DNA from: JAFNAG01 sp041501225
GTDB taxonomy: Bacteria > Acidobacteriota > UBA6911
Assembly (NCBI GenBank): GCA_041501225.1
Contig: JBGQNR010000007.1
Span: 1-64,000, forward strand
DNA length: 64,000 nucleotides
Direction of reading: 5' to 3'
Under the pieces are notes generated by a model that was not told the DNA's origin, did not search any database, and saw only the letters and a list, made by a program, of their open reading frames with translations. Below, piece after piece: positions 42,600 to 52,597 of the stretch (position 1 is its first letter; each line of letters opens with the position of its first letter). The position numbers and the translations under genes are program-made.

Positions 42600-44654
42600 T
42601 TGAATAAACAACGAATGCTGTCCATTCTCGCCATCATTCTGCTGGCATCCGTAGTGTCCGCGGGCGCCGGTCAGATGTTTCCACAATCGCAGGATGACCC
42701 TGTTCTTAAAAAGCTGCTCGATCTGGGTAAAAACGACAATCAGATCATGAACATCCTGGACACCGTCACCAACCGCTTTGGCGGCCGATTTACGGGCACC
42801 AATGCGTACACGAACGCGTGCAACTGGGCCGTCTGGCAGTTTAAACAATGGGGCCTTCAGGCAGAACTGGACGAGGTTGGTGAAGTCCCGGTTGGCTTTA
42901 ATCGCGGCCCGTGGTTCGGCAAGATGATCAAGCCGAGCGAAAAGACCCTCAATTTTGGAACTCCTGAGTACACCGCCGGCACACACGGTGTGCAGCGCGG
43001 CCCGGTCGTGGTCTCCCCTGCCAAGGAAGAGGAAGTCGAGGCGAAGAAAGCCTCGATCAAAGGCGCCTGGGTTCTCATCCCCGGTGCCAGCAACGGCTGG
43101 TCGCGCGACCCGCGCCCTAATTTCGAGATGACACCGCTGACAAAGAAACTCTATGAAGCCGGCGCCCTGGGAACGATCCAGTCGGCCAGGGAGCCAATCA
43201 CCACGCTTTATGGCGGCGCCCAATCCTGGGAAAAACTCCCGGTTCTTCCGGATGTCAAGCTGGCGGAGAAGCAGTATAACGAAATCAAGGATCTGGTCGA
43301 CAAGGGCCAGACCGTCGAGCTCGAATTCGATATCCGCAACTGGTTCTACATGGGACCGGTGAAATACCACAACGTGGTTGCCTGGATCCCAGGAACAACC
43401 TACCCGGATGAGTATGTGATCATGGGTGGACATTTCGATTCTTTTGACGGTGCTACAGGCGCTGTGGACGACGGTTCCGGCTCCACGACCGCGATGGAAG
43501 CACTGCGGCTTTTGGCGAAAGCCGGCGCCCGGCCCAAACGGTCGGTGATGGCGATCCTTTTCGCGGCAGAAGAGAACGGTCTAGTGGGCTCGCAGGCCTG
43601 GCTGAAGAATCATGCCAATCTGGAAGCGAATATCGCCGTGATGTTCAACAAAGATCACAATCCCAGCGCCGCCGGAGCGGTTACGGTTCCCAGCGCCTGG
43701 TATCCTGACTTTGTCAAAATTGTCGAGCCGATCAAGAACTTCAATCCCAAGTTCCCGTTCGATTTGCGGCAAAACGAGTACCCATCGGCTCCGCCGGTGC
43801 GGCCGGGCGGCACGGACTCGTCTTCATTTTCGATGCGCAGGATTCCGACCCTCACCTTCACTGAGGTGACCGATTTCAACTACAGCACGGCGTGGCACAC
43901 CTTGCTGGATACGTTCAATCAAGTCGTGCCCTACACGGAGCACCAACAGCAGAGCGCGGTGGTGACCGCTGTGGTCGCCTATGGTGTCGCTAACCTGGAC
44001 CGCCAGCTGACACGAGACGGCGTCTACCTGCCGGACGGGCTATATGCCGATATCACCACCGGCAAAGGACGAATCATGACTACCCTGGATTATGCGAACG
44101 CGCCGCTCTACACGGCGGAGTTTATTCGCATGGTCGAGGGAGGTGCCCCTCAGCCGGCTGGCGCTCAACAGGGACGAGGAGGTGGCGGTGGAGGTGGAGG
44201 TGGCGGCAGGGGAGGCCCGGGTGGTCAACCCCAGGCGCCGCCGATCGGCAAGATTGTCAATGTTGCCGGCGATACGGCCAGCGGGCTGATCGAGTCTGAC
44301 ATCCAAAAATCGGTCGCCGGCGTTACGCTGTTAAGAGAACTCAACACCGTCCTGAAGCATGATGCTTCTGGAGTTCTCGGCATGACTGGTGAGAATCAAT
44401 TCTACCTGACACTGAAGGCGAGATCCGATTTCAACGCGAAGTATCCCGCGATCGGCAAGGTGATCGCAGGGGCAGGGGTGATGGAAAAGCTGACCAAGGA
44501 TGATCCCATTCGCAGCATCCGGATCATCCGCGTCGGCCAGGCTGCGACGGACTTTAAGACCGATAACGATTCGTTCCAGAAGCTGCTGCAGGAGAAAGCC
44601 AAGACGCTGGCTCCGGTGAAGGCTCCGGCCAAGCCCCTGGTCAAAAAGAAATAG
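42600..44654 (+). CDS. Exported M28 family aminopeptidase-like metallopeptidase
   Basis: A 684-aa exported enzyme. A signal peptide (about 1-25) is followed by a PA-type domain inserted in the M28 catalytic fold. The zinc ligands can be read: His278 in GGHFDSF, Asp in GAVDDGSG (290-291), the Glu pair in AAEENGL (324-325), and a late His in YSTAWHTLLDT. A glycine-rich loop (GRGGGGGGGGGGRGGPGG, about 525-542) precedes a C-terminal helical part. It should cut peptides outside the inner membrane. The start is TTG at 42600 with GAAGGAGGG upstream. Confidence 0.9.
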   Translation: MNKQRMLSILAIILLASVVSAGAGQMFPQSQDDPVLKKLLDLGKNDNQIMNILDTVTNRFGGRFTGTNAYTNACNWAVWQFKQWGLQAELDEVGEVPVGFNRGPWFGKMIKPSEKTLNFGTPEYTAGTHGVQRGPVVVSPAKEEEVEAKKASIKGAWVLIPGASNGWSRDPRPNFEMTPLTKKLYEAGALGTIQSAREPITTLYGGAQSWEKLPVLPDVKLAEKQYNEIKDLVDKGQTVELEFDIRNWFYMGPVKYHNVVAWIPGTTYPDEYVIMGGHFDSFDGATGAVDDGSGSTTAMEALRLLAKAGARPKRSVMAILFAAEENGLVGSQAWLKNHANLEANIAVMFNKDHNPSAAGAVTVPSAWYPDFVKIVEPIKNFNPKFPFDLRQNEYPSAPPVRPGGTDSSSFSMRRIPTLTFTEVTDFNYSTAWHTLLDTFNQVVPYTEHQQQSAVVTAVVAYGVANLDRQLTRDGVYLPDGLYADITTGKGRIMTTLDYANAPLYTAEFIRMVEGGAPQPAGAQQGRGGGGGGGGGGRGGPGGQPQAPPIGKIVNVAGDTASGLIESDIQKSVAGVTLLRELNTVLKHDASGVLGMTGENQFYLTLKARSDFNAKYPAIGKVIAGAGVMEKLTKDDPIRSIRIIRVGQAATDFKTDNDSFQKLLQEKAKTLAPVKAPAKPLVKKK

Positions 44655-44694
44655 CTTCGAAAGACAAAGTTCTTGTCATTTTGGCAGGGAAAGC

Positions 44695-44780
44695 AACAGA
44701 TCAACGCAAAGATCGCAGAGATCGCAGAGGAAAATCATTCAAAACAAAAAGTTCTCTGCGGCCTCTGCGTTGAGGTCTTT
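44695..44780. repeat. Family B hairpin after the M28 gene
   Basis: Arms gcaaagatcgcagagatcgc (about 44704) and ctctgcggcctctgcgttga (44755-44775) pair imperfectly. It joins directly to the class V aminotransferase remnant on its right. Confidence 0.6.
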
Positions 44781-44795
44781 GGCTGCGATTACATC

Positions 44796-44865
44796 GTAAG
44801 CCATATTCATTACGAAAACAGATATCGATCACCTGGTCAAAAATCTGGAGGAGCTCAAAGTTTGA
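44796..44865 (+). pseudogene. Possible class V aminotransferase C-terminal remnant
   Basis: Reading VSHIHYEN in one frame and, after a one-base shift, TDIDHLVKNLEELKV to TGA (44863-44865) gives a tail like those of cysteine-desulfurase-like class V aminotransferases (pattern V-x-x-S-x-x-H-Y-N-T-E-x-x-I-D-x-L). Everything before it is replaced by a family B repeat. The match is short, so this is tentative. Confidence 0.4.
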
Positions 44866-44928
44866 GGCGCACCCTGTGTCCAGGGTCGCGATTGCTTCAG
44901 ATTTGACACCGTTTTTTTGGAGGTACTC

Positions 44929-46569
44929 ATGACATCCCTATCATCCTGCTTCAGGAAGCAGGCCGCATTGATCATCCTCCTGCTGGCTGTGCCGCTCTGG
45001 GCTCAATCACTGAAGACTCCCGCTGAGGAATCGGGCTGGAGCCGGTACACCCAATCCGAGGACGTTTCACGTTTTCTCCAGGCTGTCCACAAAGTTTCGA
45101 AAGAGGCCGTTGTCCAGGTGATCGGCAAGACCCTTGCTGCCAAAGAACTTCCTGCGACCGACCTTTATCTCTGCATCATCACCGAGGAAGGCATCGACAA
45201 CCCAAAGCTGTTGAATCGCAAAAAACCGACGTTTATGATCACGGCCTCTCAGCACGGCAACGAGCAGTCGGCAAAAGAAGCCGCCCTCCTGATCATTGGC
45301 GACCTGGCCACGGGCGAGCTCAAACCGCTGCTGAAGCAGGTCAATTTCCTGGTGATCCCGCAGGCCAATCCCTACGGCAATTTCGTCGACAGGCGACAGA
45401 ATGAACAGAACCTGGATCTCAACCGCGACCATGTGAAGCTGGAGTCTCCCGAGACACAGACGATCCACAAGGTGTTTCGCACCTGGATGCCCGAAGTGAC
45501 GCTCGATCTCCACGAAAAAGGAGATGACTACAACCGGGTGTCGACAGGGTGTGTTTCCAATATCAACATCAATCCGGCCATCGAGCGTTATTCGCGAGAG
45601 AAGGTTTTTCCTGCACTCGAAAAGCAAGTGACGGCGGATGGATTTACCTGGCACGAGTACCTGGTTTCGGAGGCCATGGGCAGCAATCAGGCGGCCGGCG
45701 CTCCTGACCGTCCCACGGCGGGCCAGCAACGCGAGACCCTGATGAGGCCCAGCACCACAGACCTGAATGACGGCAGGAACAGCCCGGGCGTCTATGATAC
45801 GCTCTCGTTCATTCAAGAATGCTCCTCGCGTCACGACCTGCCGACCCTGCAGGAAAGGTCGCGCTGGCAGTATTCCGGGATACGCGCCTTGATCCAGTTT
45901 GTAGCCGGGGACAGCAAACAGGTGCTTTCGCTCGTGAATGGCAGTCGCTCGGATCTGGCGAACCGGGCCGGCAAACCCTCCCCGGAGAATGTCGTGCACC
46001 TCAAAATGGAATATGTGAGGGATCCCAAGCAGCCCGAACTGACGCTCAAGGCCTTTGCGCGGCAGACCGGCGCGCGCGGAAACGCTGCAGTACAGAATCC
46101 CGCGGTGGAGACGCAGGTGGTGAAAAACTGGTTCCCGAAGGTGGAGTCCCGGCTGGCTGTACCTCGGCCGCTCGGCTACATCGTCCCCGCGGAACAAAAG
46201 GACGTGATCAAAACCTTACTCGATCACGGCATCGTCCTTGGGGTTTTCGGCAAAGATTCGTCGGTCGATGCTGAATCTTATCTGGTCAAGGATTTCGTGC
46301 CGTCAAAAGAGGATTATGTGGCCCCGGAAAAGATAGTTGTTGAAATCAGGCCCGGCCCGGTCACGGCGAAGAAAGGCGATTTTTACGTGTCTGTCGAGCA
46401 GCCGGCGGCCAACCTGATTCCATGCCTGCTCGAGCCGCAGTCCGAATATGGCTTAATTCGCTATCAGGCATACAAGCTGGCGCCGCAGAAGGGTGCGATT
46501 TTCCCATTCGTTCGCGTCGTCAAGCGCAAGCCATCTGTCACGCCCTATGGCGCGTCCGCCGCGAAATAA
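44929..46569 (+). CDS. Exported M14 family zinc carboxypeptidase
   Basis: A 546-aa exported enzyme. After a signal peptide (about 1-26) comes an M14 catalytic domain with zinc ligands His109 and Glu112 in ASQHGNEQS, the substrate-binding NLDLNRDH, a further His in LDLHEKGDD, and the likely catalytic Glu in SFIQECSS. A C-terminal beta-rich region (about 360-546) follows. It may trim peptides or amidated sugars in the periplasm. The ATG at 44929 has ttggaggt upstream. It is third in a row of exported hydrolases with the same orientation. Confidence 0.88.
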   Translation: MTSLSSCFRKQAALIILLLAVPLWAQSLKTPAEESGWSRYTQSEDVSRFLQAVHKVSKEAVVQVIGKTLAAKELPATDLYLCIITEEGIDNPKLLNRKKPTFMITASQHGNEQSAKEAALLIIGDLATGELKPLLKQVNFLVIPQANPYGNFVDRRQNEQNLDLNRDHVKLESPETQTIHKVFRTWMPEVTLDLHEKGDDYNRVSTGCVSNININPAIERYSREKVFPALEKQVTADGFTWHEYLVSEAMGSNQAAGAPDRPTAGQQRETLMRPSTTDLNDGRNSPGVYDTLSFIQECSSRHDLPTLQERSRWQYSGIRALIQFVAGDSKQVLSLVNGSRSDLANRAGKPSPENVVHLKMEYVRDPKQPELTLKAFARQTGARGNAAVQNPAVETQVVKNWFPKVESRLAVPRPLGYIVPAEQKDVIKTLLDHGIVLGVFGKDSSVDAESYLVKDFVPSKEDYVAPEKIVVEIRPGPVTAKKGDFYVSVEQPAANLIPCLLEPQSEYGLIRYQAYKLAPQKGAIFPFVRVVKRKPSVTPYGASAAK

Positions 46570-46649
46570 CCATGAAAACAACCGCCAGGACGCCAGGAAC
46601 TCACAATCCTGGCGCCCTGGCATCGAATGGATGCCGGGGTGGGGGAGCG

Positions 46650-47813
46650 ATGAACCGTAAGCTGAGGATGGGCATGATCGGCGGCGGCAGGGATTCATTC
46701 ATTGGTTCCGTGCATCGCATGGCGGCGACTCTGGATGGCCGTTGCGAGTTGGTGTGCGGGACGTTCAGCAGCCTTCCGGAACGTTCACGGTCGGAAGGAG
46801 CGGCGCTCCATTTGCCACCGGATCGGGCCTATGGCTCATTCGAGGAAATGATCGAGGGGGAGAAGAGGCAACCCGAAAATGAGCGCATGGACTTTGTCTC
46901 CATCGTCGTACCAAACCACCTGCATTTCGATTTTGCCCGCCGGGCGCTCACAAACGGTTTTCCGGTGGTCTGCGATAAGCCGCTGGCTTTCAGCCTGGAC
47001 GAAGCGAAACGCCTCGAAGCCATTGTGAATCAAACCGGCCTCCTGTTCGCCCTTACCCACAACTACACCGGATACCCCCTGGTCAAGGAGGCGAGGGACA
47101 TGGTGGTTTCCGGAAAGCTCGGCAAAATCCGCAAGGTTGTGGTCGAATATCCCCAGGGCGGACTTGCCACTCGCGTGGAAGCCAGCGGCAACAAGCGAGC
47201 GATCTGGCGCACGGATCCTGCGCGCTCGGGACCAGCCAACTGCATGGCCGATATCGGTACCCATGCCGAAAACCTGGCAGAATACGTCACCGGCTTAAGG
47301 ATCTCCGAACTTTGCGCGGACCTCACAACCTTCGTTGAGGGACGTCGGCTCGACGACGACGGCAGCGTGCTGTTGCGCTTGGATGGCGGCGCCCGCGGGA
47401 TTCTCCACGCAAGCAAGATCTGTGCCGGCGAAGAAAACGCGCTTCATATCCGCGTGTACGGAGAGAAGGGCGGATTGGAATGGGATCAGATGCAGCCGAA
47501 TTCCTTGACGGTGAAATGGCCGGACCGCCCTGTGGAGATCTACCGCACAGGCGCGCGTTACCTGTGCGAGATGGCAAGGCTCGGCGCGCGTCTCCCCGCG
47601 GGACACCCGGAGGGATTTGTTGAAGCCTTTGCGAACATTTACCGCAACTTCCTATTGACTCTCGAAGCGCGCCTCGAGGGGAAAGAGCCTAAGCCGGAGT
47701 ATCTCGATTTTCCAACAGTACGCGACGGTGTCCGTGGCATGGCGTTCATCGAAACCGTGGTGGAGTCCGCCAGGAGCGACCGGAAGTGGACAAAATTCAT
47801 GGAGTTTGAATAA
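46650..47813 (+). CDS. Gfo/Idh/MocA family oxidoreductase
   Basis: A 387-aa NAD(P)-dependent sugar-type dehydrogenase. The N-terminal Rossmann motif is GMIGGGRDSFIGSVHR (about 7-22), the cofactor-site Lys is in VVCDKPLAFS (the family's EKP as DKP), and the C-terminal domain has CMADIGTHAENLAEYVTG with the catalytic-type His. I start it at ATG 46650 with gggggagcg upstream; earlier in-frame starts overlap the M14 gene. No signal peptide is seen. Together with the GH36-like gene downstream it may handle freed sugars. Confidence 0.88.
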   Translation: MNRKLRMGMIGGGRDSFIGSVHRMAATLDGRCELVCGTFSSLPERSRSEGAALHLPPDRAYGSFEEMIEGEKRQPENERMDFVSIVVPNHLHFDFARRALTNGFPVVCDKPLAFSLDEAKRLEAIVNQTGLLFALTHNYTGYPLVKEARDMVVSGKLGKIRKVVVEYPQGGLATRVEASGNKRAIWRTDPARSGPANCMADIGTHAENLAEYVTGLRISELCADLTTFVEGRRLDDDGSVLLRLDGGARGILHASKICAGEENALHIRVYGEKGGLEWDQMQPNSLTVKWPDRPVEIYRTGARYLCEMARLGARLPAGHPEGFVEAFANIYRNFLLTLEARLEGKEPKPEYLDFPTVRDGVRGMAFIETVVESARSDRKWTKFMEFE

Positions 47814-47882
47814 GAGAAGTGCGAATCGATTTTCTTTTGCTCCATCTGTGGTTCGGACACGGGAGTGATTACGATGCGTGCA

Positions 47883-48062
47883 AAAGCCGGCCACGAAGAA
47901 CACGGCGCAGAATATCCGCAACCTAAAAGCCTCAACGCAGAGGGCGCAGAGACCGGCGAGCACTTCTTGCGAATGACTTTTCTCTGCGACCTCTGCGTTG
48001 ATCTTTTGCTTTTCTTTGCTTTACGGCAAAGATTTGTACGTAAGTGGTACGGCGCGGCATAG
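47883..48062. repeat. Family B palindromic repeat
   Basis: Begins with ccggccacgaagaacacgg and gcctcaacgcagagggcgca, then the facing arm tctctgcgacctctgcgttg, and closes with gcaaagatttgtacgtaag. The centre is cgagcacttcttgcgaatga. It fills most of the 316-base gap between the oxidoreductase and the GH36-like gene. The remainder, 48063-48129, only holds the leader of the latter. Confidence 0.6.
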
Positions 48063-48129
48063 CCGCAGCCAAAAAATCTCATCGAGGAGACGAGGAGGAT
48101 TGCGGGCATCTGCTCTCCAAGAGAGGAAA

Positions 48130-50238
48130 ATGATGAATATGGGACCTCTGAAGCTGGCTGTTTTCCTGCTGATGCTGTGGCCGGGCTGTGCCGCAACTGC
48201 CCAGAATGCCGCGCCACCTGATAATCCGGCCGTGCTCAGGATGGAAGGCGCGTCGATTCGGCTTCGTTACAATGGCACGGTGATTTTCGACGGCCGCATC
48301 AAGAATCCGGAGGGGCTTCGGAACGCGGTTCCCAACGTCGTGCGCAGCGGCGGCGCCGTCGATCAAGTCATAATCTTGAATGCGCGCGGGCGCGATCCGC
48401 TCGAAATCACAGGCACCGTCGCGGCCAGCGAACAGGCGTTCCCGTGCGAATCAGACCGGGCCGTGCGGGGGCGTCCGATCGTACGCCACAGTTCGGGCCT
48501 CAGCAGGAGCCTGCTGAATCAGGCGGTCTACGATCGCAAGTGGGATTGGGTGTTGTCGGTAGATGATCAGCCGCGCACTTCGGTGCGGGTCATTCCCATG
48601 ACCGATGGACCGCAGGCGCGCACTTTCACACTCGAAGCGCGCGGCAGCGAAATCGTGCTGGGTTTCCGCCCTCTTTATTACCAGAAGCACCGCGGGTTTC
48701 AGTATTTCCAGCCCTGGACGTACGCGGCCTGGTCCAAACCGGTGGTGGGCTGGTGCTCCTGGTTCGCCTTCTTCAACAAGGTGACGGAGCAGGACGTGAA
48801 GCACACGGCCGATGTGATGTCCGAGGTCCTGCTTCCGTTTGGGTACGAGTACCTTCAGATCGACGATGGCTATCAGAGGGCGACGGGATTGCCCGAACTT
48901 TGGCTGCAGCCAAACGAGAAGTTCCCCAGCGGTCTCGAGGCGTTGGCGGCGTACATCCGGCAAAAAGGCCTGAAGCCCGGCATCTGGACCAACGCCACAT
49001 TCTCCCAGACGGATTACGCGGCGCAGCATAAAGACTGGTTCGTTCTGGATGCAGCGGGCAACGTAGCCCGCGGCAACTGGATCGATCATCCGATCGATGC
49101 TTCCGTTCCCGCTGCCCTGGATGCTTTGGTGCGGCCCATTTATAGGGCCCTGCGAGGGATGGGTTGGGATTACTTCAAGCTGGATGCGCTGCGGCACCTG
49201 CGCTACGAGGGGTACAACACCTTCCGCGATTATTTCGTCACAAAGGGTATCGATCCTGGCGACGCCTTGCGCCGCTACGTGGCGGCGGCGCGCGCAGAGA
49301 TGGGGACCGAACGATTCCTGCTGGCCTGCTGGGGCGTCAGGCCTGAGCTTATCGGCCTGGTCGACGGCTGCCGTATCGGCACAGATGGTTTTTCGTACGC
49401 CGGCCTTGCTCAGTACAACTCGTTTAATAATGTCGTCTGGAGAAACGACCCCGATCATATCGAGTTGAGTGAAACGGAGGCCTGGCGCTCGACAATGGTT
49501 ACTTCACTGACCGGGTCGCTCTTTATGCTGACCGATAAACCTGAACGCTACCAGACGCCCTTTGTCGACCCGGCACGTCGTGCCGCGCCCGTGCTCGTGA
49601 CCATGCCGGCGCAACTCTACGACGTCGATCCGTCGCGATCCTCGCAACTGGGGCAGGTCGACAGCCAGGTCAGCGGCCGCGATCCAAAGGCGTTCGATGC
49701 CGGCCTTACGCCGGCGGCTTCTCTTTACCTTCTTGATGTGAGCCGCCCGTACGAGTCCTGGGAGGTCCTGGGCCGCACGGGGGGTGAGTTCGACGGGATC
49801 CGGTTCGACGAGCTCGGGCTGGATCCTGAAAAAACGTATCTGGTTTTTGAATTCTGGCAGAAGAAGTTCCTGGGCAGTTTCTCGAAGTCGTTTGCGCCGG
49901 GTGCGCTGCCCTCAAAATTCAACTCTCAGGTGTTCATCATCCGGGAGCGGCTCGCTCGCCCGCAACTGGTGGCCACCAACCGCCATATTACCGGGGGAGG
50001 TGTAGACCTGGTCGAAATCGCCTGGAACGAAAACGAGCTCAGGGGACGCAGCCGGTTGGTGGGTGGAGATCCTTATGAGATTTACCTCACGGAGCCGGAG
50101 GGTTGGACGCTGAGCGGTGTACAGTGTGAGGGTGGCCGCTCACTGCCCACCGAGCGCCAGGGCGAAATTGTCAAGAGCGGCTGCCGTTCGGACACCTCCC
50201 GCGAAATCGCGTGGAGCGCGCGTTTCCAGAAGAAATAG
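48130..50238 (+). CDS. Exported GH36-like alpha-galactosidase
   Basis: A 702-aa exported glycosidase of clan GH-D (GH36/GH27-like). A signal peptide (about 1-25) precedes a beta-sandwich and a TIM barrel. In the barrel, YLQIDDGYQ binds substrate, the nucleophile is Asp in YFKLDALRHL, and the acid/base is probably the Asp in GCRIGTDGFS. Tryptophans in VGWCSWFAF are conserved in this clan. The C-terminal region is beta-rich. I chose ATG 48130 behind agagaggaa. It probably releases alpha-galactose or a related sugar from plant-type polymers. Confidence 0.87.
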   Translation: MMNMGPLKLAVFLLMLWPGCAATAQNAAPPDNPAVLRMEGASIRLRYNGTVIFDGRIKNPEGLRNAVPNVVRSGGAVDQVIILNARGRDPLEITGTVAASEQAFPCESDRAVRGRPIVRHSSGLSRSLLNQAVYDRKWDWVLSVDDQPRTSVRVIPMTDGPQARTFTLEARGSEIVLGFRPLYYQKHRGFQYFQPWTYAAWSKPVVGWCSWFAFFNKVTEQDVKHTADVMSEVLLPFGYEYLQIDDGYQRATGLPELWLQPNEKFPSGLEALAAYIRQKGLKPGIWTNATFSQTDYAAQHKDWFVLDAAGNVARGNWIDHPIDASVPAALDALVRPIYRALRGMGWDYFKLDALRHLRYEGYNTFRDYFVTKGIDPGDALRRYVAAARAEMGTERFLLACWGVRPELIGLVDGCRIGTDGFSYAGLAQYNSFNNVVWRNDPDHIELSETEAWRSTMVTSLTGSLFMLTDKPERYQTPFVDPARRAAPVLVTMPAQLYDVDPSRSSQLGQVDSQVSGRDPKAFDAGLTPAASLYLLDVSRPYESWEVLGRTGGEFDGIRFDELGLDPEKTYLVFEFWQKKFLGSFSKSFAPGALPSKFNSQVFIIRERLARPQLVATNRHITGGGVDLVEIAWNENELRGRSRLVGGDPYEIYLTEPEGWTLSGVQCEGGRSLPTERQGEIVKSGCRSDTSREIAWSARFQKK

Positions 50239-50362
50239 GAGCTAATAACCTATTGCTAGTCCAGAAATTACTCCAAACCGGCTTTAGATTCAAAAAGGGC
50301 GTATTATTGCGACATTGAGATTTCACCGTGATGTCGGATATGCAATCCCTGGTGGGTGAGCG

Positions 50363-51853
50363 ATGGCAACGCTTATCTGGGCGGCATGGATCATCTTTCT
50401 GGAACTGTCTCCGAACGCCGGCATCGGGCCGGTAGCCTGGCTGCCGGCCACGGCTCTGAATTCTAAACCTCCCGAGCCCGGCGCGTCGCTCCAGCAACAG
50501 AACCAGGGTATCCCCCAGGCTGATTTCACCATAAGGACCAATGCCGTGCTGGTCACGGTCGATGCCGTGGTGCGCAACGCCAAGGGAGGTTTCGTCGGTG
50601 ATTTGCAGGCGGACGACTTCGTCGTGTATGACAACGGCGTGGCCCAGCAGGTCTCGCTGTTTTCGCGAGAGGAACTTCCCCTTGCCGTTGCCTTGGTGGT
50701 TGATCGCAGCCCAAGCATCCAGCCCTACTTGCCGCAACTTCGTACTGCGGCGCTGACTGCTCTCCAACATCTGAAACCGGAGGATCAGGTTGCGCTCTTT
50801 TCCTTCGACATGAATCCGGCTCAGTTCAGCGACCTCACCCAGGATCATCTTCTCCTGGCACAAATGATCGGCAAGATCCCAGGCGGCGTCGGCACCAACA
50901 TCTATGATGCCCTCTACGACTCGGCGCAATACCTGCATGAAAAAGCTGCAGATAGGCGGCGCGCGATCATCCTGATCTCGGATAACTATCAGTCGGTAGG
51001 AAGCGCACACAGTACCAGGGATACGCTCCAGGAGATGCTGGAGGCAGGCGCGACCCTCTACAGCATTAAGACCCGGGGAGATAACCCCGGATCCACTAAT
51101 GCAGCAGGGGATCCGAATGTAATCGCCCGGTTTGCCAGGGAAACCGGGGGAGAAGTTATCAATGCGGATTCGGTGGCAAAACTCCCCGAGGCTTTGGATG
51201 CAACCATAATGAATCTCAAGCAGGGCTACACCCTCGGTTTTACTCCTTCGAATGTAGGGGAAGAGGGAAGTTACCACCGGCTCGAGGTCAAGCTCAATCC
51301 CAGCGGAAACTGCACTGGATGCCGCGTGCAGGCTCGCAGCGGATATTACGTGGGCATTCCGGCGCCCCCGCCGCCCGGAAACAACGCACGCAACACCAAA
51401 AAATCTCTACCCCGGGCGACGGTGCAGCGCTATGACCTCGAGGAGTTGATTTCCCAGAACCGCATCCAGGGCGCCCGGGCCAACCATGCCGTTATGGGAG
51501 ACATCGGCTTCGAGATCCGCACGACCGAGGTGAAGGACGCCCAAAACAAACCACAGATCCAGGTCGACTTGACGATCGACCCGGCGCCGGTCCTGTTCAA
51601 GATTGTCGGCGGCCGGCACGCCGGCAGACTGCGCATCACCGTCTTTTATCAGAACGCAAACGGGAAGCCTCTGGGAGCCGATTGGAAAATCCTGGACATG
51701 CGCCTCCTGGAAGCGACCTATCAACGAATCCTGCAGTCGGGAATCCCATACTCCATCACGATACCGCGCACGGAACCGAAGCAGGTGCTCAAAGTTGTTG
51801 TCTATGATCCCTGGAGCGACCGGCTCGGCAGCAAGCTCGTAAGAATGCCGTAA
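50363..51853 (+). CDS. VWFA-related protein of the acidobacterial type
   Basis: A 496-aa protein with a weak N-terminal export segment and a von Willebrand factor A domain (about 105-290). The metal-ion site is D-R-S-P-S at 114-118, matching DxSxS, with further Asp/Thr in the expected places (GGVGTNIYDALYDS). Before it is the strand-rich DDFVVYDNGVAQQVSLF segment diagnostic for the family seen almost only in Acidobacteria. A C-terminal beta-sandwich ends the protein. The function is unknown; it likely mediates protein binding outside the membrane. It is the best lineage marker in the window. Confidence 0.9.
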   Translation: MATLIWAAWIIFLELSPNAGIGPVAWLPATALNSKPPEPGASLQQQNQGIPQADFTIRTNAVLVTVDAVVRNAKGGFVGDLQADDFVVYDNGVAQQVSLFSREELPLAVALVVDRSPSIQPYLPQLRTAALTALQHLKPEDQVALFSFDMNPAQFSDLTQDHLLLAQMIGKIPGGVGTNIYDALYDSAQYLHEKAADRRRAIILISDNYQSVGSAHSTRDTLQEMLEAGATLYSIKTRGDNPGSTNAAGDPNVIARFARETGGEVINADSVAKLPEALDATIMNLKQGYTLGFTPSNVGEEGSYHRLEVKLNPSGNCTGCRVQARSGYYVGIPAPPPPGNNARNTKKSLPRATVQRYDLEELISQNRIQGARANHAVMGDIGFEIRTTEVKDAQNKPQIQVDLTIDPAPVLFKIVGGRHAGRLRITVFYQNANGKPLGADWKILDMRLLEATYQRILQSGIPYSITIPRTEPKQVLKVVVYDPWSDRLGSKLVRMP

Positions 51854-51879
51854 CCATGACGAATCAACCCGGATTATTC

Positions 51880-52020
51880 ATGGTGCGGAATATCCCCAAC
51901 CTAAAAGCTCTAACGCAGAGGGCGCAGAGAAAATTCGGAGCACGCAGAGAGTGGTGTCGTTTCTCTGCGCCCTCAGTGTTTTCTCTGCGCCCTCTGCGTT
52001 GAGCTTTTACTTTTCCGTGC
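51880..52020. repeat. Family B palindromic repeat
   Basis: taacgcagagggcgcagaga faces ctctgcgccctctgcgttga, with an extra inner copy tctctgcgccctcagtgttt. It lies between two convergent genes and may serve both as terminator. Confidence 0.6.
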
Positions 52021-52067
52021 TGGCCAAACGAAGCGGCGGCCAATAATCAGCACCACGTGGCAGGCAC

Positions 52068-52496
52068 TCAAGCGATGATATTGGCGAGAAAGGCGTCAAT
52101 GTGGCGATCCAGTTCCAGCAGTTCGCGATAGGTGAGGACGCGGAGCTGCGCGGAAGGATTGCCGGTGATCATTTTGGAAATGAACAGGCCGTCACGATAC
52201 AGGCAAAGCACCGGTTTGCCCCGTTCGAGGGCGCATGCAATTTCGTATCCGACGCCGAGCGATGGCGTGGAAACCTCGGCGATCATCGCGTCGCATTCCC
52301 GTATCCAGTTCATGTCGCGATCATACACGGCGCGGGCGCTGACACCGCTCTCCTCTTTGAGGACGTCGGCGTGGGCCACATGCTCGGTCGGCACGGAATG
52401 GCCAAGCGATTGGAGGCGGGCGACGATGTGCTGATAAACGGCCAAATTATCACGACCGCCCAGGATCGCCCCGGCGAAATAGATTCGTATATTCAT
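52068..52496 (-). CDS. DNPH1-like nucleoside 5'-monophosphate N-glycosidase
   Basis: A 142-aa cytosolic enzyme of the nucleoside 2-deoxyribosyltransferase fold. It starts with IRIYFAGAILGGRDN, has TEHVA and the phosphate/base-site RDMNWIRECDAMIAEVSTPS, and GVGYEIACALERGKPVLCLY. The order and spacing match DNPH1 (Rcl), which removes the base from deoxynucleoside monophosphates. The catalytic Glu is likely the one in AEVSTPSLGVGYE. I chose ATG 52496; a longer frame to 52565 adds a non-conserved stretch. It is followed on the same strand by GH29 upstream. Confidence 0.83.
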   Translation of the reverse strand: MNIRIYFAGAILGGRDNLAVYQHIVARLQSLGHSVPTEHVAHADVLKEESGVSARAVYDRDMNWIRECDAMIAEVSTPSLGVGYEIACALERGKPVLCLYRDGLFISKMITGNPSAQLRVLTYRELLELDRHIDAFLANIIA

Positions 52497-52597
52497 AGGT
52501 TCGGGAAAAATTTCTTCGTCTGGGCGCGCGTCTCTTCTACAAGCACCCGACCTCGAAGATGCCATGACGCCAGGAAAACTGTCGGCGATCCCAAGTA

